Shown in pieces: positions 47,404-57,270 of a DNA stretch of 64,000 bases. Under the pieces are notes generated by a model. It was given only the letters and a program-made list of their open reading frames with translations, was not told the DNA's origin and did not search any database. Made by a program: the position numbers and the translations under genes. This DNA is from Xanthomonas sp. SI. Lineage in GTDB: Bacteria > Pseudomonadota > Gammaproteobacteria > Xanthomonadales > Xanthomonadaceae. Within the stretch, counting starts at the first letter, position 1. Each line of letters begins with the position of its first letter. The stretch is from NCBI RefSeq assembly GCF_014236855.1, contig NZ_CP051261.1, positions 1,612,001-1,676,000 of the forward strand, read 5' to 3'.

Positions 47404-47541
47404 CTGTTGTAGCCCCTCTCCCACCGGGAGAGGGGTTGGGGTGAGGGTACGGCGCGAAGCGTCTCGTGGAGTTCGGGGCGCGAGGCTTCGCGCGTACCCT
47501 CATCCGGCGCTTCGCGCCACCTTCTCCCGATGGGAGAAGGG
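47404..47541. repeat. CCCTCTCCCACCGGGAGAGGGG-type repeat doublet in the suf operon
   Basis: A core hairpin CCCCTCTCCCACCGGGAGAG with GGTTGGGGTGAGGGTACGGC is followed about 45 bases later by an inverted diverged copy ending in CCTTCTCCCGATGGGAGAAG. The same family occurs at 27555-27690. It lies between sufC and sufB. Confidence 0.75.
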
Positions 47542-47549
47542 TGCTGTCG

Positions 47550-48992
<1,443 letters not shown>

Positions 48993-49008
48993 GGGGGCTG
49001 CCTACAGG

Positions 49009-49467
49009 TCAGGTGGTCGCGAAACGCACGGCGATCGGGCGCCGTCTGGTTTCGCCGGAAGAGGGAAGCGGGTGCAGCATCTGCGCCAGGGTCACGCCGC
49101 GCAGGGCATCGGCGACCACGTCGTTGATCAGCCGCCAGTTGGAACGCACGCCGCATTTCTGCGCGATGCTGCACTGGCTTTCCTGGTGGCTGCATTCGGT
49201 GATCGCCAGCGGGCCTTCCATCGCCTCGACGATCTGGATCAGGGTGATGGCGTCGGCCGGGCGCGCCAGCCGGTAGCCGCCGTGCACGCCGCGCAGGCCT
49301 TCGACCAGCCGGGCCTGGGCCAGCGGCTTGAGCAGCTTGCTGACGGTGGGCGGCTCCAGCCCGGACTGTTCGGCCAGTTCGGTCGCGCTCAGTACCTCGC
49401 CGGGACGTGCGGCGAGCACGGTCAGCACGACGGTGGCGTAATCGGTCAACTTGGTGACGCGGAGCAT
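49009..49467 (-). CDS. Rrf2 family SUF regulator
   Basis: The 152-residue Rrf2 protein has an N-terminal winged helix (MLRVTKLTDYATVVLTVLAA) and three cysteines, Cys92, Cys99 and Cys105, in ECSHQESQC...KCG, the IscR-type cluster-ligand pattern. It probably senses cluster status and controls the suf genes downstream. It is divergent from the SET-domain gene; the gap (49468-49669) would hold both promoters. The frame is open to 49557, but homology starts at ATG 49467. Confidence 0.93.
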   Translation of the reverse strand: MLRVTKLTDYATVVLTVLAARPGEVLSATELAEQSGLEPPTVSKLLKPLAQARLVEGLRGVHGGYRLARPADAITLIQIVEAMEGPLAITECSHQESQCSIAQKCGVRSNWRLINDVVADALRGVTLAQMLHPLPSSGETRRRPIAVRFATT

Positions 49468-49669
49468 GGGACAACGGCCGGAATTCAATGCGGACCGAAA
49501 TTGTACGCTTTTGCGGCGCTGGCGTCCAAGCCGCGCGTTCATGTTTTTCGCTATCACTGCGATCGCCGCCGCCTACGGTCGCGGTGCCGCTGCCCGGCGC
49601 GATCCGAAGGGGCTTGGGATCGCCGCCGATGTGCGCCAGAATCAGCGCTTTCCCGTTCCGGATTGCCGC

Positions 49670-50137
49670 ATGCCCCGCAAGATCGCCGCCCGCAAGTCCC
49701 GCATCCATGGCAATGGCGTGTTCGCCGTGCTGCCGCTCAAGAAAGGCGAGCGGGTCATCGAGTACAAGGGCCGCCGCCGCACCCATGCCGAGGTGGACCG
49801 CGACGAGGCCGGCGATGTCGAGACCGGACACACCTTCCTGTTCACCCTCAGCGACGACTACGTGATCGACGCCAACTACGAGGGCAACGACGCGCGCTGG
49901 ATCAACCACAGCTGCGCGCCGAACTGCGAGGCGGTGATCATCGAGGCCGAGGGCGACGACCGGCGCCTGGACAAGGTGGTGATCGAGACGCTGCGCGCGA
50001 TCAAGCCGGGCGAGGAGCTGACCTACAACTACGGCATTACCCTGGGCGAACGGCATACGCCGCGGCTGAAGAAGATCTGGGAATGCCGCTGCGGATCCAA
50101 GAACTGCACCGGCACCATGCTGCAGCCCAAGCGCTGA
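49670..50137 (+). CDS. Bacterial SET-domain protein lysine methyltransferase
   Basis: The 155-residue protein is a compact SET domain: RKSRIHGNGVFAV at the start, RWINHSCAPNCEA with NHSC at 79-82, EELTYNYG at 116-122, and a post-SET cysteine cluster CRCGSKNC (Cys139, 141, 146). These bind S-adenosylmethionine and substrate lysine. SET proteins are uncommon in bacteria outside a few groups. The substrate is unknown. A Lys-rich HU-like protein is encoded about 4 kb away and is one candidate. The ORF extends upstream without homology. Confidence 0.92.
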   Translation: MPRKIAARKSRIHGNGVFAVLPLKKGERVIEYKGRRRTHAEVDRDEAGDVETGHTFLFTLSDDYVIDANYEGNDARWINHSCAPNCEAVIIEAEGDDRRLDKVVIETLRAIKPGEELTYNYGITLGERHTPRLKKIWECRCGSKNCTGTMLQPKR

Positions 50138-50228
50138 GCGCGCGCCTGCACGTGGCCTAGACGCGCGGCTCACGACGCTGCAACCGCGGCGCTCCTAGGG
50201 TGATTCTCCCCCTGTAGAGGAGTTTCCC

Positions 50229-50774
50229 ATGAGCACAGCATCTTCCCTGTCCGGCAAGCGCGTCGCGGTCCTGGCCACCGACGGCTTCGAACAGTCCGAG
50301 TTGCAGGAGCCCAAGCGCCTGCTGGAATCGTGGGGCGCGCAGGTCGACGTGATCGCGCCCGGCGACGCGTCCAGCATCCGCGGCTGGAATAAGAAGGACT
50401 GGGGCGACGACGTCCCGGTCGACAAGCGCCTGGCCCAGGCCGATGCCGGCGACTACGACGCGCTGGTGCTGCCGGGCGGGGTGATCAATCCGGACAACCT
50501 GCGCACCGAAGCCTCCGCGATCCGTCTGATCCAGTCGTTCGCCAGCGCCGGCAAGCCGGTCGCGGCGATCTGCCACGGCCCCTGGCTGTTGGCCGAAAGC
50601 GGCCTGGTACGCGACAAGCAGGTGACCTCGTGGCCATCGGTGAAAACCGACCTGAGCAATGCCGGCGGGCGTTGGCAGGACGCGGAAGTGGTGGTGGACG
50701 GCAACCTGATCACCAGCCGCAAGCCGGACGACATTCCCGCGTTCGCCGCGGCGGTGGCCAAGGCACTGGGCTGA
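50229..50774 (+). CDS. DJ-1/PfpI family protein
   Basis: The 181-residue protein has the DJ-1/PfpI nucleophile elbow AAICHGPWLL with Cys115 and His116, and Glu24 in FEQSELQEPK completing the usual site. YvaB/PfpI-type family members act as glyoxalase, deglycase or peptidase; this one is closest to the general stress-protein 18 type. A terminator follows at 50803-50829. Confidence 0.9.
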   Translation: MSTASSLSGKRVAVLATDGFEQSELQEPKRLLESWGAQVDVIAPGDASSIRGWNKKDWGDDVPVDKRLAQADAGDYDALVLPGGVINPDNLRTEASAIRLIQSFASAGKPVAAICHGPWLLAESGLVRDKQVTSWPSVKTDLSNAGGRWQDAEVVVDGNLITSRKPDDIPAFAAAVAKALG

Positions 50775-50802
50775 GTTCGGCGCTTAGCGTGCGCAACGAG
50801 AA

Positions 50803-50829
50803 ACGGCGGCCTGTGGGCCGCCGTTTTTC
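50803..50829 (+). terminator. Rho-independent terminator after the PfpI gene
   Basis: AACGGCGGCC and GGCCGCCGTT form a 10-base stem around TGT G and are followed by three more T. It is the natural end of the PfpI-like gene transcript. Confidence 0.88.
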
Positions 50830-50830
50830 T

Positions 50831-50970
50831 GTAGGAGGGGCTTGAGCCCCGACCGGGAAATGCAACAGTCGGATCGAGCGAATCGGGAAAAGTATCGCGG
50901 CTGAAGCCGCTCCTACAGTGCACCCAGTGGGCCGGCCGCAGTTCCTGTAGGAGCGGCTTCAGCCGCGACG
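50831..50970. repeat. Three GTAG-type REP elements
   Basis: Copies are TGTAGGAGGGGCTTGAGCCC, its reverse-type CGGCTGAAGCCGCTCCTACA, and TGTAGGAGCGGCTTCAGCCG. The second and third pair face each other. They match the family at 2598-2662, with diverged cores. Confidence 0.8.
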
Positions 50971-51143
50971 GGCGGCATCCGGCGCCTGACGCTGTCCCAC
51001 TACCGGTTAGGTTCCGGCACAACGCCCTGTCCATCGTCGCGGCTAAGACGCCTTGCGCGACTCGCACCGAAACAGGGCGCAATTCTTTCCTCGCGCCGAT
51101 CCGAGGCGCGCAGCGTCATCGCATCACCTGCAGCAGCCCAGCA

Positions 51144-51740
51144 TCACTGCCCCGACAGCGCACCGGCCGGCACCAACTTGCCGATGTCCTGGTTGAAGTG
51201 CACCACCAGCTTGCCGTTCTCCACCGCCGCCGATTCGATCTGCACATTGCCCATCACCCCGGCCAGCGCCGGATCCAGCTTGTAGATCGGCTCTTTGCGC
51301 GCGTAGTCGTTCAGCCACACGTTGAGCAGTTCGCGGGTGTTGGCGTCGAGCTTGCCGCCGTTGGCGGCCGGGCGGAAGTCGTCGATGGTCGGCGATTGCA
51401 GGTGGAAGCCCTGGGTCTGCTGCTCGTAGCGCAGCCCGCTGGTCAGCAGCACCGTGCCCAGCGGGGTCGGCGCGCCGCCGCCGGTGGCCATGCTCAGGTC
51501 GAACTGCATCTTCAGCCGGTCGCCCGGCGGCAGCGACAGCTTGGGGTCGCGGATGGTCATCTTCACCAGGCCGCCGAGCGCCTTGTGCGTCTGCGGGAAG
51601 CTGCCGTCCAGGTACTGCTGCACATCGGCGGCGCCGACGCTGACCTGTTTGCCCTGGATCATCGGCTCGGCCTGCAGGTGTGTAGCGGCAACGAGGGTCA
51701 ACAGCGCGGCGGCGCGCAAGGTCAGCAGGCGGAGCTTCAT
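51144..51740 (-). CDS. DUF1439 periplasmic/lipoprotein-like protein
   Basis: The 198-residue precursor has a signal peptide (AALLTLVAATHLQA) followed by a YceB-type DUF1439 domain (SVGAADVQQYLDGSFPQTHKAL and LKLSLPPGDRLKM-like segment). There is no lipobox Cys at the cleavage site, unlike YceB. The gene stands alone with REP-rich flanking DNA upstream. Confidence 0.82.
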   Translation of the reverse strand: MKLRLLTLRAAALLTLVAATHLQAEPMIQGKQVSVGAADVQQYLDGSFPQTHKALGGLVKMTIRDPKLSLPPGDRLKMQFDLSMATGGGAPTPLGTVLLTSGLRYEQQTQGFHLQSPTIDDFRPAANGGKLDANTRELLNVWLNDYARKEPIYKLDPALAGVMGNVQIESAAVENGKLVVHFNQDIGKLVPAGALSGQ

Positions 51741-51858
51741 GGGAGGTGGTGCCTTGGCGGAATCAGGGGTTCAACATAACCGCAGCCGGTGAATGCGCGA
51801 TTAGCGGAACAGGGAAGTGGAACGGTTCGACCCGTGGGGACGCACGGGCTGGATCGTC

Positions 51859-52158
51859 TCATGCGGCGGTCGGCGCCAGCCGCGCCAGGATCGCATCCAG
51901 CGCCGGACGCAGCGGTGCCAGCAAGGCCTGCGCCTCGCTGTCGCTGCGCTCGCCGAGTCCGCGCAGCAGCTGGGTGCCGATGGTCAGTGCGGCGCGCTCG
52001 TCGCCATGCAGGCCGGGATGGCGCTGCGCCGCTTCGAGCAGGCGCATCCAGTCCTGCCGGCAGCGGGCCTCGAATTCGATGGTGCAGCGGCCTTGGCATT
52101 GCAGCCCGTCGGCCTCGATCGGCGTGACGGTGATGCGGTAGCGTTGGGAGGCGGTCAT
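51859..52158 (-). CDS. DUF3861 domain protein
   Basis: The 99-residue protein has the pattern QRYRITVTPIEADGLQC and FEARCRQDWMRLLEAAQ with a helical C-terminal half, matching the DUF3861 family of unknown function. The start ATG at 52158 is the first in-frame codon with homology. It stands alone. Confidence 0.75.
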   Translation of the reverse strand: MTASQRYRITVTPIEADGLQCQGRCTIEFEARCRQDWMRLLEAAQRHPGLHGDERAALTIGTQLLRGLGERSDSEAQALLAPLRPALDAILARLAPTAA

Positions 52159-52442
52159 GGGCGTGCGCACGGCGGGTCGGTCGATCCAAGATAGGCGCCG
52201 TGCGCCGCTATCACGAGAGGGATGGCCGCGACGCTCTGTTCTAGCGCGCGCCATCAAGCATTGGATACCACCAGTTGTGCCGAAGGCGGCGGCCGCGCGG
52301 TTTGGGCCTTGGCGGCTGCCGATCAGCACTACGCGGCATGGATCGGATCGTCTGGTGAAGCGCGTCGCCATGCCTATCGGCAAGCGGTCGCCAGACCCGG
52401 CGCGGATTGCTTGGGCGCAATGCTGCGCCCCGTCGCGACCGT

Positions 52443-53018
52443 TCAGCGCGCCGCGCGCAGCAGCGGCAGCGGATCGTAGGCGCCGCCCTCGGCATAGACG
52501 CCGTAGTGCAGATGCGGTGGCGTGCCGCGCGCGTTGCCGCTGTCGCCGACCGTGCCGAGCGGATCGCCGGCCTCGACCAGGTCGCCGACCTGCAGGTTCG
52601 GCGCCCAGTCCTGCAGATGCGCGTAGTAATGGCGTTGCCGGGCCGGACCCATCACCCACACCTGGCGGCCGCCGAGGCCGCGCTCGGCGACGGCGACGAC
52701 GATGCCACGCGTGGCCGACAGCACCGGCGTGCCGCGCTTGGCGAAGATGTCCACGCCGGCGTGCTGGCGATCGCGGCCGCGCGGCGCGCCGAAGGTGGCG
52801 GCGACGCGGCGCGGGTCCACGCCCTGCACCGGCATGCGCAGCGCGGTCGGCGGCGGCTGCCGCGCCAGTTCCCAGCCGGCCCGCGCGCGCAGCGCCCACG
52901 GTTGCTGCCAGGCCCAGGCCAACGCGATCGCCGTGCAGGCCAGCGCCGCCAAGCGCAGCAGCCAGCGGCGCAGCGTCCGCGCAGGCGAGGGCGCTGCCGT
53001 CGGCATCGCTTCAGCCAA
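52443..53018 (-). CDS. M23 family metallopeptidase, membrane-anchored
   Basis: The 191-residue protein has one N-terminal helix (LLRLAALACTAIALAWAW) and an M23/LytM domain with ligands in RQHAGVDIFAKRGTPVL (His and Asp) and the HLHYGVY His pair. Such enzymes cut peptidoglycan cross-links in the periplasm, or are inactive activators. It overlaps the DUF533 gene by eight bases. The length is short for the family; only the catalytic domain is present. Confidence 0.88.
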   Translation of the reverse strand: MAEAMPTAAPSPARTLRRWLLRLAALACTAIALAWAWQQPWALRARAGWELARQPPPTALRMPVQGVDPRRVAATFGAPRGRDRQHAGVDIFAKRGTPVLSATRGIVVAVAERGLGGRQVWVMGPARQRHYYAHLQDWAPNLQVGDLVEAGDPLGTVGDSGNARGTPPHLHYGVYAEGGAYDPLPLLRAAR

Positions 53019-53709
53019 TCTGCGTGCCGGCCTGCTTCTGCAACTGCTGCTTCAGCGCGTCGTCGATGCCGAGCTGGCGTGCCAGTTCGTCCAGATAGCT
53101 GCGTTCCATGAAGCTCTGCTCGTCGGCGGCGAGCAGGCTGGCCAGGTACATCTCCGAGGCGATCTCCGGCGTGGTCGCGGCCTGCGCCACCTCGGCCGGA
53201 TCCAGCGGCTTCTCCAGCTCGGCATGCAGCCAGCGCTGCACGTCCTCGTCGCCGTTGAGGCGGGTGAACTCACCTTCGATCAGTTCGCGTTCGCGGGTGT
53301 CGATGTGGCCGTCGGCCTTGGCCGCGGCGACCAGCGCGCGCAGGATCGCCTGGCTGTGCTGTTCCACTTCCAGCGGCGGCAACCGATCCAGGGTCTGCGG
53401 TTCCTCCGGCGCGGCGGCACCGAGTTGCTGGCGCTTGTAGTCGCCGTAGGCGCGATAGGCCATCACCCCGAGCGCGGCCAGGCCGCCGTAGGTGGCCAGC
53501 TTGCGCGTGGTGCGGTTCTTGCCCAGCAGCAGGCCGAGCGCGCCGCCGCTCAGGGCGCCCTTGCCGAAGTCGGCGTTGAGCATGCCGCCGAGGCCGCCGC
53601 TCTTGGCGGAGGATCCCGCGGAGGCGGACGTGCCGGTCTTGGCCATGGCCTGGCCGGCGGCGCCCTGCGCCGATTGCAGCAGTTGGTCGAGAAAGCCCTG
53701 TAGCTTCAT
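53011..53709 (-). CDS. DUF533 (YebE/TerB-like) protein
   Basis: The 232-residue protein has a Gly/Ala/Ser-rich N-terminal half with KGALSGGALGLLLGKN and a membrane-adjacent LATYGGLAALGVMAYRAYGDYK. The C-terminal helical TerB-like domain is DUF533 (AKADGHIDTRERELIEGEF). YebE is an inner-membrane protein of unknown function. The ATG at 53709 gives the family start; the frame is open to 53751. It overlaps the M23 gene. Confidence 0.85.
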   Translation of the reverse strand: MKLQGFLDQLLQSAQGAAGQAMAKTGTSASAGSSAKSGGLGGMLNADFGKGALSGGALGLLLGKNRTTRKLATYGGLAALGVMAYRAYGDYKRQQLGAAAPEEPQTLDRLPPLEVEQHSQAILRALVAAAKADGHIDTRERELIEGEFTRLNGDEDVQRWLHAELEKPLDPAEVAQAATTPEIASEMYLASLLAADEQSFMERSYLDELARQLGIDDALKQQLQKQAGTQIG

Positions 53710-53796
53710 GCACGCATTCCTGTCGAGTGGAGCCACAGGTATAGCGGGCATCGCCTTAGCGGCCTGTCAATCCTGCCGCGGGCGGCGGCGAGCGCG

Positions 53797-53828
53797 CAAA
53801 AAAAAACGAGACGGCGCAGGCCGTCTCG
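53797..53828 (-). terminator. Rho-independent terminator after the HU gene
   Basis: On the minus strand CGAGACGGCC pairs with GGCCGTCTCG across a short loop and is followed by a run of nine T. It ends the HU-like gene and lies 34 bases past its stop. Confidence 0.9.
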
Positions 53829-53861
53829 TCAGGTGTACTTGCCTGGTTCAGGCGACGCTGC

Positions 53862-54260
53862 TCAGAGCGCGGCGTCCTTGAGCTTCTTCAGCGGGCGCAC
53901 CTTCAGCTTGGTGGTGGCCGGCTTGGCGGCGAACCACTGCTCTTCCTTGGTGAACGGGTTGATGCCCTTGCGCTTCGGCTTGGCCGGCACGCTGACGGCG
54001 GTGATCTTGAGCAGGCCCGGCAGGGTGAACGAACCGGCGCCCTTCTTGCTGACCGAGCCGGCCACGGCGTGCTCGAGCGAGGCCATCACCGCGCGCACGT
54101 CCTTGGCGACGACGCCGCTGGCTTCGACGATGTGGGCGACCAGCGCGGACTTGCTCAGCGCTTCCTTGATCGGCTTGGGAGCGGCCGGCTTGGCGGCGGT
54201 CTTGGTGGCTACTTTCTTCGCTGCCTTTTTCGGGGCAGCCTTTTTCGCGGTCTTTGCCAT
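53862..54260 (-). CDS. HU-family histone-like protein with Lys/Ala-rich N-terminal tail
   Basis: The 132-residue protein has an N-terminal tail of about 35 residues built from KKAAPKKAAKK-type repeats, followed by the HU/IHF fold (SKSALVAHIVEASGV, GSFTLPGLLKITAVSVPAKPKRKGINPFT). The tail resembles histone H1-like extensions and would bind DNA nonspecifically. Tailed HU proteins are known in xanthomonads. It is divergent from osmC, and the ATG at 54260 starts with the tail. Confidence 0.9.
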   Translation of the reverse strand: MAKTAKKAAPKKAAKKVATKTAAKPAAPKPIKEALSKSALVAHIVEASGVVAKDVRAVMASLEHAVAGSVSKKGAGSFTLPGLLKITAVSVPAKPKRKGINPFTKEEQWFAAKPATTKLKVRPLKKLKDAAL

Positions 54261-54788
54261 GATGTCCTGATTCCGTAAACGATAGGTGGTTGGGTCGCGC
54301 CGACCCCGTCGGCATGGCGAAATGTAGGGCATGTGCTACGCCGCGCCAATAGGCAAACCGCAAAAAGACGCGGAAAAAGCCCCGCACCGGGTTTTTTTGC
54401 GCCGCAAGGGCGGATTTGGACCGGGAAAACGGCGGCGCGCTGCCGCTCGGCGCCGCGTTGAAGCGTTCATGCCGAGTCGCGATCGGGCATCGCCGCCGCC
54501 ACGCCGCGGCCATCGGCAGTAAGGGAATCAAGTGCGCAGGCGGCTGCCCGGACCGGTCCGTCGGACAGCGATCTCACTCGCCGCGTCGCCGTCTGTTTCC
54601 GATGCGCGCGGCCGAGCGCGTGCGCTTCGGAGGCGGCGCGGCGGGCTGCCGTGGAGGCGCAGGCTTGCGCCGCGAGAATGCCGCCAGCGCTGCCCGGATG
54701 CGCGCCGCCCACGACGTGCATTGCGCCGCACAAGGCCATAACGCGCGCTGCTCTATCGTGCCTGCCTCATTCACCACGGGAGTACCGC
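54261..54788. other. Divergent intergenic region between HU and osmC
   Basis: The 528 bases hold both promoters and no convincing gene. A CCCGcacCGGG mini-hairpin with flanking A- and T-runs at 54372-54398 could be a terminator or loop. Small open frames are shadow frames with Arg/Ala bias. Confidence 0.4.
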
Positions 54789-55220
54789 ATGGGCATTTCG
54801 CGTCACGCCACCGCGCATTGGGAAGGCGATCTGAAGAGCGGCAAGGGCCAGCTGAGCACGCCGCAGAGCGGTCTGCTGGAGAACACCCGCTATGCGTTCA
54901 GCAGCCGCTTCGGCGACGAGAAGGGCACCAACCCGGAAGAGCTGATCGCCGCCGCGCATGCCGGCTGCTTCACCATGGCGCTGTCGGCCAAGCTCAGCGA
55001 GGCGGGCTTCCCGCCGACCTCGCTGGACACGCGCGCCGAGGTCGATCTGTCGATGGAAGGCGGTCCGCAGTTGTCGCAGATCCGGCTCAAGGTCAAGGCC
55101 GTGGTGCCGAACATCGAGGCGGCGCAGTTCCGTGCGCTGGCCGACGACGCCAAGCAGAACTGTCCGGTGTCCAAGGCGCTGAGCGCCGTGCCGATCAGCC
55201 TGGAAGCGGAGCTGGGTTGA
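54789..55220 (+). CDS. OsmC family peroxiredoxin
   Basis: The 143-residue protein has the OsmC core with two reactive cysteines, Cys60 in AAHAGCFTMALS and Cys125 in KQNCPVSKAL. It reduces organic hydroperoxides, and OsmC-type genes respond to stress. The ORF begins upstream without homology; ATG 54789 gives the family start. A terminator follows within 10 bases. Confidence 0.92.
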   Translation: MGISRHATAHWEGDLKSGKGQLSTPQSGLLENTRYAFSSRFGDEKGTNPEELIAAAHAGCFTMALSAKLSEAGFPPTSLDTRAEVDLSMEGGPQLSQIRLKVKAVVPNIEAAQFRALADDAKQNCPVSKALSAVPISLEAELG

Positions 55221-55226
55221 GCGTCG

Positions 55227-55252
55227 GGCCTGGCGCGCCGCCAGGCCTTTTC
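55227..55252 (+). terminator. Rho-independent terminator after osmC
   Basis: GGCCTGGCG and GCCAGGCC form the stem and four T follow. It lies seven bases past the osmC-like stop. Confidence 0.85.
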
Positions 55253-55469
55253 CCCAATAGACGGTCAGGCCACGCCGGCTACCGGCTCGCGTGGTCTGGC
55301 CGTTTGCCGTTGCATGGGAACGATTTCAGTCGTGATACGCGCGAGCCCTGCTGCCGCAACAGCTGTCGCCGCGCTAAACAGGCGCCGCCGACCGGTCCCA
55401 ATTCAGTCTTGTTTCACCGGTGCGGACCGAGCATGCGGTTGCGCGATCCACGCGCCTGGAATCTTCGAC

Positions 55470-56090
55470 ATGAACAAGCTCTCGACCCGTCTTCTGACCG
55501 CCGCGCTCGCCGTGGGCGTGGTCGGCTCCGCCGCTGCGCAGGACTACGGCCGCTACGATGGCTATCGCGAGCGCGGCTACGCGAATAGCGGCACCTACGA
55601 TTACGCCCGTGTGGTCCGTGCCGATCCGATCATCGTGCCGGTGCGCGGCCCGCGCGAAACCACCGAGCGTTGCTACGAGCGCCCGGCCTCGGATGGCTAT
55701 GTCGAAAACGGCTACCGCAACGACGGCTACTACAGTAACGGCTACCGCGGCAGCGACGGCGGGCGCAGTGCGGCAACGGTGGTCGGCGGCATCGCCGGTG
55801 CGCTGCTGGGCAGCCGCGTCGGCGGCGGCAACGGGCGCTTTGTCGGCACCGCGGTCGGCACCATGGTCGGCGGCCTGGCCGGGCGCTCGATCTACGACAG
55901 CAATGCCCGCACCACGGTGCAGACCGGCTCGGTCAGCGTGTGCGAACCGGTGGCCTACCGCAGCGAAAGCTACGACCGGGTGGACGGCTACGACGTGACC
56001 TACGAATACGGCGGCCGCTATTACCACACGCGCAGCGCGGAGCGTCCGGGCGACCGCATCCGGGTGCGCGTGGACGTGCTGCCCGACTGA
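55470..56090 (+). CDS. Glycine-zipper 2TM surface-antigen-like protein
   Basis: The 206-residue precursor has a signal peptide (LLTAALAVGVVGSAAA). A Tyr/Gly-rich segment covers about 25-100 (RYDGYRERGYAN, YRNDGYYSNGYRG). A glycine-zipper hairpin follows (TVVGGIAGALLGSRVGGGNG...GTAVGTMVGGLAG), the Rick_17kDa/2TM type. A C-terminal beta segment starts YDVTYEYGGRYYHT. Such proteins sit in the outer membrane or cell surface; the function is unknown. It has no lipobox, unlike the 17-kDa antigen lipoprotein. Confidence 0.82.
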   Translation: MNKLSTRLLTAALAVGVVGSAAAQDYGRYDGYRERGYANSGTYDYARVVRADPIIVPVRGPRETTERCYERPASDGYVENGYRNDGYYSNGYRGSDGGRSAATVVGGIAGALLGSRVGGGNGRFVGTAVGTMVGGLAGRSIYDSNARTTVQTGSVSVCEPVAYRSESYDRVDGYDVTYEYGGRYYHTRSAERPGDRIRVRVDVLPD

Positions 56091-56123
56091 GCGATGCGGA
56101 CGAATCGATGAGGCGTCCAAGGG

Positions 56124-56159
56124 CGTCGGCCGCCAGCGCAGCGACGCTGGCGGCCGACG
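56124..56159. terminator. 15-base perfect hairpin between convergent genes
   Basis: CGTCGGCCGCCAGCG and its exact reverse complement flank the six-base loop CAGCGA. No T-run follows, but the position between the convergent glycine-zipper and PhzF-like genes suggests a transcription stop or an RNA-stabilising structure. The opposite strand also lacks a T-run. Confidence 0.6.
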
Positions 56160-56216
56160 ACGATTCTTCAGGCCGCCCGTTCAGGCCGCTGCAGCCAGTG
56201 GCTATTGGTCTGACAC

Positions 56217-57095
56217 TCAGTGCCAGTCGATGCGTCCGTCGATCACCGTCTGTACCTGGCCGCCCGACCAGACCTCGCCGGTGCTGTCCACGCTCAGGGT
56301 CAGCAAGGCGTCGTGGCCGACCTCGCGGCCCTGGCTGACCACGTAGCGGCCGTCGCGGCCGGGCAGGGCGTCGCGGTGGTCCAGCCACGCGGCGAGCACG
56401 GCATTGGCGGCGCCGGATGCGGCATCCTCGAACCGGCGGCCATTGCCGACGAACGCGCGCACCGCCAGCTGATACGCCTGGTGGTCGGCCCGCGCGTAGG
56501 CGAACACGCCCATGCTGGCGGTGCTTTCGGCCAAGGCGGCGATCGCCTCCCACTCCGGCGCCAGGCTGCGCAACGCGGCCTCGTCGGCGATTTCGACCAG
56601 CCACCAGCAGCGGCCGCCATCCATGCGCACCGGCGGTTGCGCACCCAGCGTCCAGCCGGCCAGCGCCGCGGCCAGGCGTGGATCGGCGGCGTCGGCGATC
56701 TCCGCGACCTGCGCGCGCGGGGTGCGGATGGCGATGCTGCGCACGCCGCCGTCCACGTCCACGCGCAACGGCAGCAGTCCGGCGATGCCTTCCTGGACCA
56801 GTACGCCGTCCTTAGGCGTGGCGATGCCTGCCTCCAGCACCGCATGCGCGGTGCCGACGCTGGGATGGCCGGCGAACGGCACTTCCTTCTGCGGACTGAA
56901 CATGCGGATGCCGTAGCTGGCGTCCGGTTGTGTCGCCGGAAACACGAAGGTGGTCTCCGGCAGCCGCGTCCAGCGCGCGATCGCCTGCATCGCCGCCGCG
57001 TCCAGGCCTTGCGCATCCAGCACCACCGCCAGCGGATTGCCGGCGCCGGGGCGCGGGGAGAACACATCCAGTTGCAGGAAACGGCGCGTGGTCAT
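56217..57095 (-). CDS. PhzF family isomerase/epimerase
   Basis: The 292-residue protein has the PhzF fold: FLQLDVFSPRPGAGNPLAVVL at the start, the conserved Glu47 in TRLPETTFVFP, MFSPQKEVPFAGHPSVGTAHA and the second-half VFAYARADHQAYQLAVRAF. The family includes PhzF isomerases and epimerases of many substrates; no phenazine genes are near, so the role is open. The frame is open further upstream to 57323 but without family homology. Confidence 0.9.
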   Translation of the reverse strand: MTTRRFLQLDVFSPRPGAGNPLAVVLDAQGLDAAAMQAIARWTRLPETTFVFPATQPDASYGIRMFSPQKEVPFAGHPSVGTAHAVLEAGIATPKDGVLVQEGIAGLLPLRVDVDGGVRSIAIRTPRAQVAEIADAADPRLAAALAGWTLGAQPPVRMDGGRCWWLVEIADEAALRSLAPEWEAIAALAESTASMGVFAYARADHQAYQLAVRAFVGNGRRFEDAASGAANAVLAAWLDHRDALPGRDGRYVVSQGREVGHDALLTLSVDSTGEVWSGGQVQTVIDGRIDWH

Positions 57096-57270
57096 GGCGG
57101 GGCGCTTGAAGGTGGGGGCGCGCAGCTTAGCAATCGAAACGTAAACACGATGCTGGGCCGGCGCATGCGGGCTTGGCCGGCAAGCGCCAGGAGCGCTGCG
57201 CTTGGCATAGAATCGCAGGTTCCGCCCGGCGTTCCGGGCCTCTTTCCCTCCACCAGACCCCACACACGAA

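Larger units (their letters stand above)
50775..51143. other. Intergenic REP cluster
   Basis: The 369-base gap contains a terminator at 50803-50829, then three GTAG-type elements at about 50831-50853, 50896-50918 (reverse) and 50945-50970. No gene was recognised. Confidence 0.65.
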
